From: Arthrobacter luteolus NBRC 107841
GTDB lineage: Bacteria > Actinomycetota > Actinomycetes > Actinomycetales > Micrococcaceae
DNA: 64,000 bases
Direction: 5' to 3'
Assembly (NCBI RefSeq): GCF_001552075.1
Contig: NZ_BCQM01000007.1
Location: forward strand, 124,001 to 188,000
The notes below the pieces were generated by a model, which saw nothing but the letters and a program-made list of their open reading frames with translations, was not told where the DNA came from and ran no database searches. A program made the translations under genes and the position numbers. This document shows, one piece after another, positions 1-7,627 of this stretch (position 1 is the stretch's first letter; every line of letters starts with the position of its first letter).

Positions 1-477
1 CGCGCCCTTTGCCTGCAGCGCGAACACGGCTGGGCGCCGTTTATCACCATGCAGGACCACTACAACCTGATTTACCGCGAAGAGGAACGGGAAATGTACC
101 CGCTCTGCCTGGACCAGGGCATCGGCGTCCTGGCGTATTCACCGCTGGCCCGGGGCCGGCTGGCGCGGAGCTGGGATGAGGTGAGCCGCCGGCGGGTGCA
201 GGACACGCTGGGCGATGCACTGTACGGGGCGCAGGAGGCCACCGACCGCAGGATCACCGAGGCCGTTGGCCAGGTCGCCGAAGCCCACGGTGTCTCGCGG
301 GCGCGGGTGGGCCTCGCCTGGGTGCTGGCGCATCCGGTAGTGTCCGCGCCGCTCATCGGGGCCACCAGCGTGAGTCATCTGGAGGACGACGTCGGCGCCC
401 TGGACCTGGAGCTCACCGCGGAGGATCTGGAGCTGCTGGAGGAGCACTACGTGCCGCACGGCGTCGTCGGTTTCTAG
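1..477 (+). CDS. Aldo/keto reductase, C-terminal part (cut by left edge)
   Basis: The reading frame is open from the first base, so the gene begins outside the window; 158 codons remain. The visible part carries the second half of an AKR TIM barrel: MQDHYNLIYREEER, GIGVLAYSPLARG, and the cofactor-binding stretch APLIGATSVSHLEDD before the C-terminal helix. Family knowledge: NAD(P)H-dependent reduction of aldehydes, ketones or sugars in the cytoplasm. The catalytic tetrad lies outside the window, so activity and substrate cannot be judged. The gene ends 24 bases from the end of the convergent malG-like gene. The family is secure; the role is unknown. Confidence 0.88.
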   Translation, partial: RALCLQREHGWAPFITMQDHYNLIYREEEREMYPLCLDQGIGVLAYSPLARGRLARSWDEVSRRRVQDTLGDALYGAQEATDRRITEAVGQVAEAHGVSRARVGLAWVLAHPVVSAPLIGATSVSHLEDDVGALDLELTAEDLELLEEHYVPHGVVGF

Positions 478-501
478 TCCGGGTCCAGGACCTGAGTAGA
501 A

Positions 502-1437
502 CTAGCCCTTGACTGCTCCCGCGACCAGACCGGAGGCAATGAAGCGCTGCAGGAAGAGGAACAGCGCCATCACCGGCAGCGCCGCCAGCACAGCGCCGGC
601 CGAGAAGACGCCCCAGGTCCGGGACTGGTTATCCCCCACGAAGGAATAGAGCCCGACGGCGAGGGTCTGGGAGTCCGGATCATTCAGCACGATCGAGGCG
701 ATCATAAACTCCCCCGTGGTGGTGATGAAGGTCAGCAGCCCCACGATGGCCAGGATCGGGGTGACCAGGCGCAGGATGATCGTGAAGAAGATCTGGAAAT
801 GCCCGGCACCGTCAATGCGGGCGGCCTCGTCCAGGGTTTTCGGCACGGTGTTGAAGAAGCCGTACATCAGGTAGGTGTTCACGCCGAGAGCGCCGCCGAG
901 GTAGACCATGATCAGGCCCAGCTGGCTGCCCAGTCCCAGCCAGGGCACAACGTCGGAAATCTCCGAGAGCAGCAGGAAGATGGCCACGACACCCAGCATC
1001 TGCGGGAACATCTGCAGCAGGAGCAGACTCAGCAGTCCAACGCGGCGTCCCGTGAACCGCATCCGGGAGAAGCTGTACGCGGCAAGTGCGCCGAGGAACA
1101 CCGTGGCCGCGCTGGTGACCAGTCCGATGACCACCGTGTTGAGGAACCAGCGGCCGAACGGTTTCTGCGGATCGGTGAACAGGGCCTGGAAGTTCTCGAA
1201 GCCAATATCGCGGAATAGTCCGCTGGAGGCGACCAGGGTGCCGGTGGGACTCAGCGCGGCCGAGAGGACATAGGCCAGCGGCAGCAGCGCGAAGGCCGTC
1301 ATGACCAGGCCCACCAGATGCCGCCAGCCGGTGTCCCGGAACCAGGCACCGAAACGTCGGCGCGGCGGGCGGACGGCCGGCCCGGGACGTGGCGCGGGCG
1401 AAGTGGAGCGGGGCGGAACAGTGGTGGTGGTACTCAT
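502..1437 (-). CDS. malG: Maltose-type sugar ABC transporter permease MalG
   Basis: 311-residue inner-membrane permease of a carbohydrate ABC importer (CUT1 type). A basic, Pro-rich cytoplasmic N terminus precedes about six membrane segments. The EAA loop for ATPase docking is visible as LDEAARIDGAGHFQIFFTIIL around residues 200-220. It ends in VKG, as MalG proteins commonly do. The start overlaps the stop of the upstream malF-like gene by four bases, so the two are translationally coupled. No MalK-type ATPase is present locally; many actinobacterial CUT1 systems use a shared ATPase encoded elsewhere. The maltodextrin assignment rests on the neighbouring alpha-glucosidase and LacI gene. Confidence 0.87.
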   Translation of the reverse strand: MSTTTTVPPRSTSPAPRPGPAVRPPRRRFGAWFRDTGWRHLVGLVMTAFALLPLAYVLSAALSPTGTLVASSGLFRDIGFENFQALFTDPQKPFGRWFLNTVVIGLVTSAATVFLGALAAYSFSRMRFTGRRVGLLSLLLLQMFPQMLGVVAIFLLLSEISDVVPWLGLGSQLGLIMVYLGGALGVNTYLMYGFFNTVPKTLDEAARIDGAGHFQIFFTIILRLVTPILAIVGLLTFITTTGEFMIASIVLNDPDSQTLAVGLYSFVGDNQSRTWGVFSAGAVLAALPVMALFLFLQRFIASGLVAGAVKG

Positions 1438-3041
1438 GAATTCACTTCTTCCAGCGACTTGGTCTGCCTGAAGCTGACGGCGGAAATGACTGCCACAATG
1501 ATGAAGATCAGGATGGCCAGGGCACTGGCGAGGCCGTAGTCACGGCCGGTTCCCTGCCCAAAGGCAACCTTGTAGACCACGGTGATCAGCAGGTCCGTGG
1601 CGCCGATGTCCTGGCTGGTGCCGGGGAACCGGGGACCGCCGCCGGTGAGCATAAAGATCACGTTGAAGTTGTTGAAATTGAACGCGAACGTGGAGATCAG
1701 CAGGGGCGCCGTGGAGACCAGCAGCAGCGGAAGCTTGATCGAGCGGAAGATCCGCCAGGCCGTGGCTCCGTCCATCCTGGCCGCCTCGTTGACCTCTTCC
1801 GGCAGTGACTGCAGCGCCCCGGTGCAGACCAGGAACATGTACGGGAACCCAAGCCACGTGTTGACCAGCAGCACGCTCACCTTGGCCAGCCACGGGTCAT
1901 TCAGCCAGGGGATGGACGCACCGCCGAGCAGGGAGTTATTGATGAACCCGAACTCCTGGTTCAGCATGCCGGACCAGACCAGGCCTGCCAGGAAGGCCGG
2001 GAAGGCATAGGGCATGATCATGAGGATCCGGTAGGTCCGCTTGCCCTTGAGGGTCGGGTGGTTGAACGTAATGGCCAGGAACAGTCCCAGTCCGAAGCAG
2101 AGCGCCACCGAGGCGACGGCGAAGGTGAAGGTCCAGCCGATCACGCTGAGCAGCGGTCCGCGCAGTTCAGGGTCGGTGACGGCACGCTGGAAGTTTTCGA
2201 AGCCGACGTCGATCTTCCAGCCCGTGGCCAGGGCTTCTCCGCTGTCGGAGACGAAGGTGCCCTCCCCGCTGTCACGGTAGACCGCACCTGTCTCGGTGTT
2301 GGTAAAGGTATCCGCGGCTTCGTCATAGACCAGCACCGGTTTGTAGACGTACGCGTTGGACCCGTCGGCGGTCTTGAGCGTGCCGTCGTCGAGGTCCTCG
2401 GAGAAGGGAACAGTGAGCTCCAGGATCTCCGACTGACGGTTGAGGAGGTCATTGAAGGCGAGAGTTTCGTAGCCCTCGACGCCGGCCGCCTTGCCGGTGC
2501 TGCCCAGCTGCGCGTCCTGGACTTCTTCGAGGGGCTGTTCGGCGCCGCCGAGCTGGACCCGCCCGTCCGGGTCGGTCACCAGCAGGAAGAGCTCGTTCCC
2601 CTTCTCCAGCACGGACACCTGGTAGGCCGCCGAATCCGGCACCCGCTGCTGGGCTGTCAGCGAGATGGCGGCGACGGCGTCGTCCTTGGTGCTGTTGTGG
2701 CCGTCCCCGTAGTTGGTGAAGGCGACGTATCCGCTGTACACCACCACGAAGACCTGGAAGATCAGCAGGAACAGCACCCCGGGAGCCAGGTACTTGGCCG
2801 GAAGGCCGCCGCGGCGCAGGTAGATCCAGTTGATTGCCAGCGTCACGGCTGCGGCGACAGCCAGGACAACCCATTCCTCCGCCAGGAACAGGACAATCAG
2901 GACGTAGACCGCAAACGCGTCCACGAGCCCGAGCAGCAGGATCTTGGCCAGCGTGCCGGCCAGCGAGTCCGGGCCGCGCTTCGGCTTGCGGACGGGTGCG
3001 GGTTCGGTGGGGCGGACAGCGGTGTCCAGGGATACGACCAT
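1434..3041 (-). CDS. malF: Maltose-type sugar ABC transporter permease MalF
   Basis: 535-residue permease, much longer than the roughly 300 residues of most CUT1 permeases. Several N-terminal membrane segments are followed by a large extracytoplasmic insertion (about residues 100-290), reminiscent of the P2 loop that lets MalF contact the binding protein. The C-terminal half has the usual permease core with an EAA loop reading LPEEVNEAARMDGATAWRIF. I chose the ATG at 3041 because GGAGGAG lies five bases upstream; an in-frame extension to 3164 would run into the malE-like gene. It lies between malE and malG on the minus strand and probably forms a heterodimer with MalG. Confidence 0.87.
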   Translation of the reverse strand: MVVSLDTAVRPTEPAPVRKPKRGPDSLAGTLAKILLLGLVDAFAVYVLIVLFLAEEWVVLAVAAAVTLAINWIYLRRGGLPAKYLAPGVLFLLIFQVFVVVYSGYVAFTNYGDGHNSTKDDAVAAISLTAQQRVPDSAAYQVSVLEKGNELFLLVTDPDGRVQLGGAEQPLEEVQDAQLGSTGKAAGVEGYETLAFNDLLNRQSEILELTVPFSEDLDDGTLKTADGSNAYVYKPVLVYDEAADTFTNTETGAVYRDSGEGTFVSDSGEALATGWKIDVGFENFQRAVTDPELRGPLLSVIGWTFTFAVASVALCFGLGLFLAITFNHPTLKGKRTYRILMIMPYAFPAFLAGLVWSGMLNQEFGFINNSLLGGASIPWLNDPWLAKVSVLLVNTWLGFPYMFLVCTGALQSLPEEVNEAARMDGATAWRIFRSIKLPLLLVSTAPLLISTFAFNFNNFNVIFMLTGGGPRFPGTSQDIGATDLLITVVYKVAFGQGTGRDYGLASALAILIFIIVAVISAVSFRQTKSLEEVNS

Positions 3042-3062
3042 GGGGTTCTCCTCCAGCAGGGT

Positions 3063-3085
3063 CCGGGCGGGATGCACCCGCCCGG
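3063..3085 (-). promoter_or_regulatory. Intercistronic hairpin between malE- and malF-like genes
   Basis: Perfect 9-bp inverted repeat CCGGGCGGG / CCCGCCCGG with a 5-base loop, in the 77-base gap between the binding-protein stop and the malF start. There is no T-run after it. In E. coli mal and similar operons a hairpin here stabilises the upstream message or causes partial termination, giving more binding protein than permease. That role here is inferred. Confidence 0.55.
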
Positions 3086-3118
3086 TCCCTGCTGATGCCT
3101 GCGGCGTGTTGTGCGCCG

Positions 3119-4405
3119 CTACTTGCTGATCTTGGACTGGATGTTGGAGACCATGGCGGCCCACGCTGCAGCGGGATCGCCCTCGCCCTTGATCAGGGCA
3201 AGTTCCGTACCGCCCCAGTCAGCCCAGACAGCTTCCATTTCCGGAATGGCGGGCATCGGCACGCCTTCGGCGCCAATCGCGCCGAAGGCGGCCACGATCG
3301 GATCCGAGGCTGCCTTGTCGAACGAGGCGGTCAGCGCCGGCGGACGTCCGCCGGCTTCGAACATCGCGTCCTGCACGGCCTCGGTGGTGAGGTAGTTCAG
3401 CGCAAACTCGTTCGCGGCCAGGGCATTCTGGCTCTTGGAGCTGATGAAGAAGCCGTTGACGCCGACGAATGGCTGGGCGGGCAGGTCTCCGGCAGTGGGC
3501 AGCGGATCCACCGCAAGGTTAATGCCCGCGGCTTCGGCGTCCGGGACGTTCCACGGCCCGGTGAGGAAGTACGGCGAGGCGCCGGCGTTGAACTTCTCCT
3601 TGGCGATGTCCGGGGTGATGTTGGAGTTCAGGATGCCTTCTCCTGCTTCGCCCCAGGCAAGCAGCTTCGCTGCGAACTCGGCACCGCCGGGGTTGCCCAG
3701 CTCCAGCTTGGATGCGTCGTAGCTGCCGGTCTCATCGGTGCCGAAGACCGGGGCACCCATCGATGTCTGCAGCGGGTAGAGATGGTACGGATCGCCCTGC
3801 TTGGGATCGAGCCCCACAAGGAAGGGGAATTCGGCGCCCGCCGCCACGGCTGCCTTGCCGTTGGCGATGACCTCGTCCATGGTCGCGGCCGGAACAGGTG
3901 CCAGGTCGGTGTTGCGCAGCAGGCCTATGTTCTCGATGGAGTACGGCACGCCGTAGGTATTACCCTCATAGGTCATGGCCTGCACGGCGGCCTCCTGGAA
4001 CTGCCCGGCTTTATCGCCCAGTTCGACGGGTGCGACCACGCCGTTCTGGACGAACTTGCCCAGCCAGTCGTGCGGGCCGACGATCAGGTCCGGGCCCTTG
4101 CCGCTGGGAACCTGGGTGATGAAGTCGTCGGATACCTGCTGGAAGTCCTTGGTGACCAGTTTGACTTCGATGCCGGTGTCTTCCTTGAACTTGGCAGCGA
4201 CGTCGGTCAGTGCGGGCGAGCGTTCGGCATCTACCCACATGGTCAGGGTGGTGGCTCCGCTGGAGGCCTGGTCGCTGGGTTCCGCGGACTCACCGGCGTC
4301 GGAACCGCCGCAGGCGCTGAGGACCAGGGCTGCGGCGACCGACGCGGCACCGAGAGTAAAGGTACGCCGGCCAAACGCCGGCGTACCCGTTGTGCGCACC
4401 TTCAT
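3119..4405 (-). CDS. malE: Sugar ABC transporter substrate-binding lipoprotein MalE
   Basis: 428-residue extracellular binding protein (SBP_1 type). The N terminus has a twin arginine followed by a hydrophobic stretch and a lipobox, LSAC, with the lipid-anchored cysteine at residue 32; the GRRTFTLG motif suggests Tat export. The mature part has family features such as LTMWVDAERSPALTDVAAKF, PDLIVGPHDWLGKFVQNG and NGFFISSKSQNALAANEF. It is the first gene of the minus-strand transport unit and diverges from the alpha-glucosidase across a region with LacI-type operators. A maltose/maltodextrin ligand is inferred from context. Confidence 0.88.
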   Translation of the reverse strand: MKVRTTGTPAFGRRTFTLGAASVAAALVLSACGGSDAGESAEPSDQASSGATTLTMWVDAERSPALTDVAAKFKEDTGIEVKLVTKDFQQVSDDFITQVPSGKGPDLIVGPHDWLGKFVQNGVVAPVELGDKAGQFQEAAVQAMTYEGNTYGVPYSIENIGLLRNTDLAPVPAATMDEVIANGKAAVAAGAEFPFLVGLDPKQGDPYHLYPLQTSMGAPVFGTDETGSYDASKLELGNPGGAEFAAKLLAWGEAGEGILNSNITPDIAKEKFNAGASPYFLTGPWNVPDAEAAGINLAVDPLPTAGDLPAQPFVGVNGFFISSKSQNALAANEFALNYLTTEAVQDAMFEAGGRPPALTASFDKAASDPIVAAFGAIGAEGVPMPAIPEMEAVWADWGGTELALIKGEGDPAAAWAAMVSNIQSKISK

Positions 4406-4506
4406 TGGTGTACCTCTTCTGTGGTTTAGGTCTGGGATGAAAGCCCTTGCGGGCCGGGGAAATGCTGTTTGCCTGCCCGGGGCCCGGACGTCGGCATGGG
4501 AGAAAG

Positions 4507-4522
4507 TGTAAGCGCGTGCACA
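4507..4522. promoter_or_regulatory. Possible LacI-family operator, malE side
   Basis: TGTAAGCGCGTGCACA is an imperfect palindrome with a central CG-rich core, about 100 bases upstream of the malE start. It resembles LacI/MalR sites but is weaker than the site at 4636. The match to the local LacI regulator is inferred. Confidence 0.4.
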
Positions 4523-4635
4523 CTGTGCGTCTAGTCACAGCCCAAATCGATGTTGATGAACCGCTTGCCAGGCGACTCTCGAAGCAACTTTGCAGACAGG
4601 ACCGGAAATGCCGAGTCCCGACACACCACAAAACT

Positions 4636-4653
4636 TTGCGCAAGCGTTTGCAA
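4636..4653. promoter_or_regulatory. LacI-family operator, alpha-glucosidase side
   Basis: TTGCGCAAGCGTTTGCAA contains the near-palindrome GCAAGCGTTTGC around a central CG, the hallmark of LacI/GalR sites. It lies 32 bases before the preferred alpha-glucosidase start and within the divergent malE region. The likely binder is the LacI protein encoded at 6416-7459. Confidence 0.7.
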
Positions 4654-4685
4654 TCTGGCTCGGGGTGTCCCTTAGGATGCAAGGC

Positions 4686-6410
4686 ATGCTTAGCTCCGTC
4701 GCTGCCCCGTCCGCACTGCTGCCGGGAGCCTCCCCTGTTCCGGTCCATGAGGCTTCCGCTGAACGTGACCGCCAATGGTGGCGTTCCTCGGTGATCTACC
4801 AGATCTACCCCCGCTCCTTCCGCGACCTCCGCGGCGACGGCATCGGCGACCTGCCCGGCATCACCGCCGAAATCCCCGCCCTCGCCGAACTGGACATCGA
4901 CGCGATCTGGCTCTCCCCCTTCTACAAATCCCCGCAGAAAGACGCCGGCTACGACGTCGCGGACTACTGCTCCGTGGACCCCATCTTCGGCACCCTCGAA
5001 GACTTCGACGCCCTGGTCGCCACCGCCAAGAACCACGGAATCCGCGTGATCGTTGACCTGGTCCCCAACCACTGCTCCGACCAGCACGCCCTCTTCCAGG
5101 CCGCCCTCGCCGCACCGGAGAACTCCCCCGCCCGCGACATGTTCATCTTCCGCGACGGCACCGGCAAAAACGGCGAAAACCCGCCGAACAACTGGCAGTC
5201 ACACTTCGGCGGCCCCGCCTGGACCCGCATCACCAACCCCGACGGCACCCCCGGCCAGTGGTACCTGCACCTCTTCGACTCCACCCAGCCCGACTTCAAC
5301 TGGGACAACCCCGCCGTCCACGACGAGTTCGAACGCATCCTGCGGTTCTGGCTCGACCGCGGCGTCGGCGGCTTCCGCGTCGACGTCGCACACGCCCTGA
5401 TCAAAAAGTCCGGGCTCCCGGACTGGGGCGGCCGCGCCGACGGCGCCTCGACCGAAGGATTCCCCGGCCACGAGGCACCCATGTTCGGGCAAGCCGGCAT
5501 CCATGACATTTACCGGTCCTGGCGGAAAATCCTGGAGGACTACGACGGCGACCGGGTGCTCTGCGCCGAAGCGACCATCGACCCGCTGGACCGGCTCACC
5601 GACTGGGTCCGGTCCGACGAAATGCACCAGGCCTTCAACTTCGCCTACCTCCACCACCCCTGGGACGCCGCCGACCTGCGCAGCACCATCGAAACCTCCC
5701 TCCAGGCATTCGACAAAGTCGGAGCCCCCACCACCTGGGTACTCTCCAACCACGACGTCGTCCGCCACGTCTCCCGCTTCGGGCTTACCGGCGGCCATGC
5801 CCGCTCCGGCGACGGCCTCGGTCCGGAGGACAACCAGCCCGACCATGTGCTCGGCCAGGCCCGGGCCCGGGCAGCAAGCCTGCTGATGCTCGGCCTGCCC
5901 GGCGGCGTCTACCTCTACCAGGGCGAGGAACTCGGCCTGCCCGACCACACTGCACTGGACCACGGCCACCGGCAGGACCCGACGTTCCACCGGACCAACG
6001 GCGAGCGGTTAGGCCGGGACGGCTGCCGGGTGCCGCTGCCCTGGGTGGCGGATGCGCCGTCGTTCGGGTTCAGCAGCACCGGAAAAGCCTGGCTCCCCCA
6101 GCCCGACGAGTGGCGCGGACTCGCGCGCAACCTGCAGGCCCTGGACCCGGCGTCGACCCTTAGCCTGTACCGGACGGCCCTGCGGCTGCGGCGGGAGCTC
6201 TCCCTCGGTCACGGCTCGCTCGCGTGGTGGCCGGAATACGACGCCGAAGGCGTTGTCGCCTTCCTGAACAACGGGGTGCTGGTGGCGATGAACATGGGTA
6301 CCTCATCCGTGGAACTCCCGTCCGGAGAACTGCTGGTGAGCAGCGCGCCGGAAGCAGGCAGGGATGGTTTCCTGGCTCCGGACACCGCCGTGTGGCTTCG
6401 GTTAGCCTGA
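4686..6410 (+). CDS. GH13 alpha-glucosidase (oligo-1,6-glucosidase/maltase type)
   Basis: 574-residue cytoplasmic glycoside hydrolase that would release glucose from imported malto-oligosaccharides. GH13 landmarks: WWRSSVIYQIYPRSFRD at the start of the barrel, DLVPNHCSDQH, nucleophile Asp233 in GFRVDVAH, acid/base Glu295 in VLCAEATI, and transition-state Asp357 in LSNHDVVRH. The frame is open further upstream, but the LacI-type operator lies in that extension, so I chose the ATG at 4686, with AGG ten bases upstream; the ATG at 4677 is possible. It diverges from malE and precedes the LacI gene. Trehalose or sucrose specificity cannot be excluded. Confidence 0.9.
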   Translation: MLSSVAAPSALLPGASPVPVHEASAERDRQWWRSSVIYQIYPRSFRDLRGDGIGDLPGITAEIPALAELDIDAIWLSPFYKSPQKDAGYDVADYCSVDPIFGTLEDFDALVATAKNHGIRVIVDLVPNHCSDQHALFQAALAAPENSPARDMFIFRDGTGKNGENPPNNWQSHFGGPAWTRITNPDGTPGQWYLHLFDSTQPDFNWDNPAVHDEFERILRFWLDRGVGGFRVDVAHALIKKSGLPDWGGRADGASTEGFPGHEAPMFGQAGIHDIYRSWRKILEDYDGDRVLCAEATIDPLDRLTDWVRSDEMHQAFNFAYLHHPWDAADLRSTIETSLQAFDKVGAPTTWVLSNHDVVRHVSRFGLTGGHARSGDGLGPEDNQPDHVLGQARARAASLLMLGLPGGVYLYQGEELGLPDHTALDHGHRQDPTFHRTNGERLGRDGCRVPLPWVADAPSFGFSSTGKAWLPQPDEWRGLARNLQALDPASTLSLYRTALRLRRELSLGHGSLAWWPEYDAEGVVAFLNNGVLVAMNMGTSSVELPSGELLVSSAPEAGRDGFLAPDTAVWLRLA

Positions 6411-6415
6411 ACAGC

Positions 6416-7459
6416 GTGGAACGGAACGCCCGCGGGGCAGGTATCAAGGAAGTGGCTGCCCTGGCAGGGGTCTCGGCGGCGACTGTTTCGCGGGCGCTCA
6501 GCGGAAACGGGAGGGTTTCGGAGGCCACGCGCCGCAAGGTTCAGGAAGCGGCAGATGAGCTTGGATTTGTCATTTCCTATAACGCTTCTTCCCTCGCGTC
6601 AGGGCGCAGCCGGAACATCGGCATTGTCATCCCCACGGTCGGGCGCTGGTATTTCTCGCAGGTCCTTGAAGGTGCAGCGTCAGCGCTGATCGAGGCCGGC
6701 TATGACCTCACGCTCTACAACACCAGTGACGGACCTGGTCACCGTGAGAGCGTCCTGAAGGAGATGCTGCGCCGCAAACGGCTCGATGCCGTTATTACGG
6801 TGGCCCTGCGCCTGACCGATGAGGAACTTGGGCAGCTGCGGGAGGTCGGCAAACCAATCGTGGCCATCGGCGGGCCGCTGCCAGAGACACCAACCATCCG
6901 GGTCGATGAGTTCAGCATCTCGGCGCTGGCGACACGGCACCTCATTTCACTTGGCCACACCCGGATCGCGCACATTGGCGGCGGCGAAGAACTCGAACGC
7001 GACTTCGGGCTGGGCAGCACCAGGCAGGACGGCTATCTGCAGGCCATGTCCGAAGCCGGGCTGGCAGTGGATCCGCGCTGGCTCAGCAGTTCCGAATTCA
7101 GCGTCGCCGGAGGATTCGCCGCAGCGAAGCGCCTGCTGGCCGATCCTGCCAGCCGGATAACCGGAATCTTCTGTGCCGCAGACGAGATTGCCGTTGGCGC
7201 CATCCTGGCCGCACGCGAGCTTGGCCTTCGGGTTCCGGAAGACGTCTCGGTGATCGGCATCGACGGACATGAACTCTCCGCGGTCTTTGGGCTGACCACC
7301 ATCAGCCAGGATCCGGCCGGCCAGGGCGCCGCCGCCGTCGGCGCTGTCCTGTCCCTGCTGCAGAACCACCCGGTTCCGGAGGATCTGCTGCATGGGTTCT
7401 ACCCCACGGAATTCGTGGTGCGCTCCAGCACCGCGGTGCCTTCAACCCTCCGGGCCTGA
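6416..7459 (+). CDS. LacI-family transcriptional regulator (probable mal repressor)
   Basis: 347 residues. The N-terminal helix-turn-helix and hinge are clear: GIKEVAALAGVSAATVSRAL followed by VSEATRRKVQEAADELGF. A periplasmic-binding-protein-like effector domain follows (NIGIVIPTVGRWYFSQVLEG; FGLTTISQDPAGQGAAAV near the end). I chose the GTG at 6416, five bases after the alpha-glucosidase stop, because the HTH begins a few residues later; a longer in-frame extension would overlap the glucosidase coding region. It is probably cotranscribed with that gene and represses the divergent mal unit by binding the operators at 4507 and 4636. The effector is likely a maltose-type sugar (inference). Confidence 0.9.
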   Translation: MERNARGAGIKEVAALAGVSAATVSRALSGNGRVSEATRRKVQEAADELGFVISYNASSLASGRSRNIGIVIPTVGRWYFSQVLEGAASALIEAGYDLTLYNTSDGPGHRESVLKEMLRRKRLDAVITVALRLTDEELGQLREVGKPIVAIGGPLPETPTIRVDEFSISALATRHLISLGHTRIAHIGGGEELERDFGLGSTRQDGYLQAMSEAGLAVDPRWLSSSEFSVAGGFAAAKRLLADPASRITGIFCAADEIAVGAILAARELGLRVPEDVSVIGIDGHELSAVFGLTTISQDPAGQGAAAVGAVLSLLQNHPVPEDLLHGFYPTEFVVRSSTAVPSTLRA

Positions 7460-7551
7460 AAACCACCAATCGATGTGGAAACCCGGGCCCGGCAGGCGGT
7501 ATGACCGCGAAGCCCGGCCGGAGTGTCTACCCCTCCCGGCACAGAAAGACT

Positions 7552-7586
7552 GGCTGCGGCCCCGCCAGGACGGCAGGGCCGCAGCC
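7552..7586. terminator. Bidirectional hairpin terminator
   Basis: Inverted repeat GGCTGCGGCCCCGCC / GGCAGGGCCGCAGCC with a 5-base loop: a 15-bp stem with one mismatch. It sits between the convergent LacI gene and the large metallophosphatase. There is no clear T-run, as is common in high-GC actinobacteria. Confidence 0.6.
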
Positions 7587-7627
7587 AATCGTTCACATCG
7601 CGGGTTCAGTCCGCTGCGGCGCGGTCG

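Noticed and set aside
2058-4429. Long open frames on the plus strand opposite the mal transport genes (2058-3095 and 2834-4429).
   Set aside because: They are antisense to convincing MalF and MalE genes, lack family motifs and have composition typical of the reverse frame of high-GC genes.
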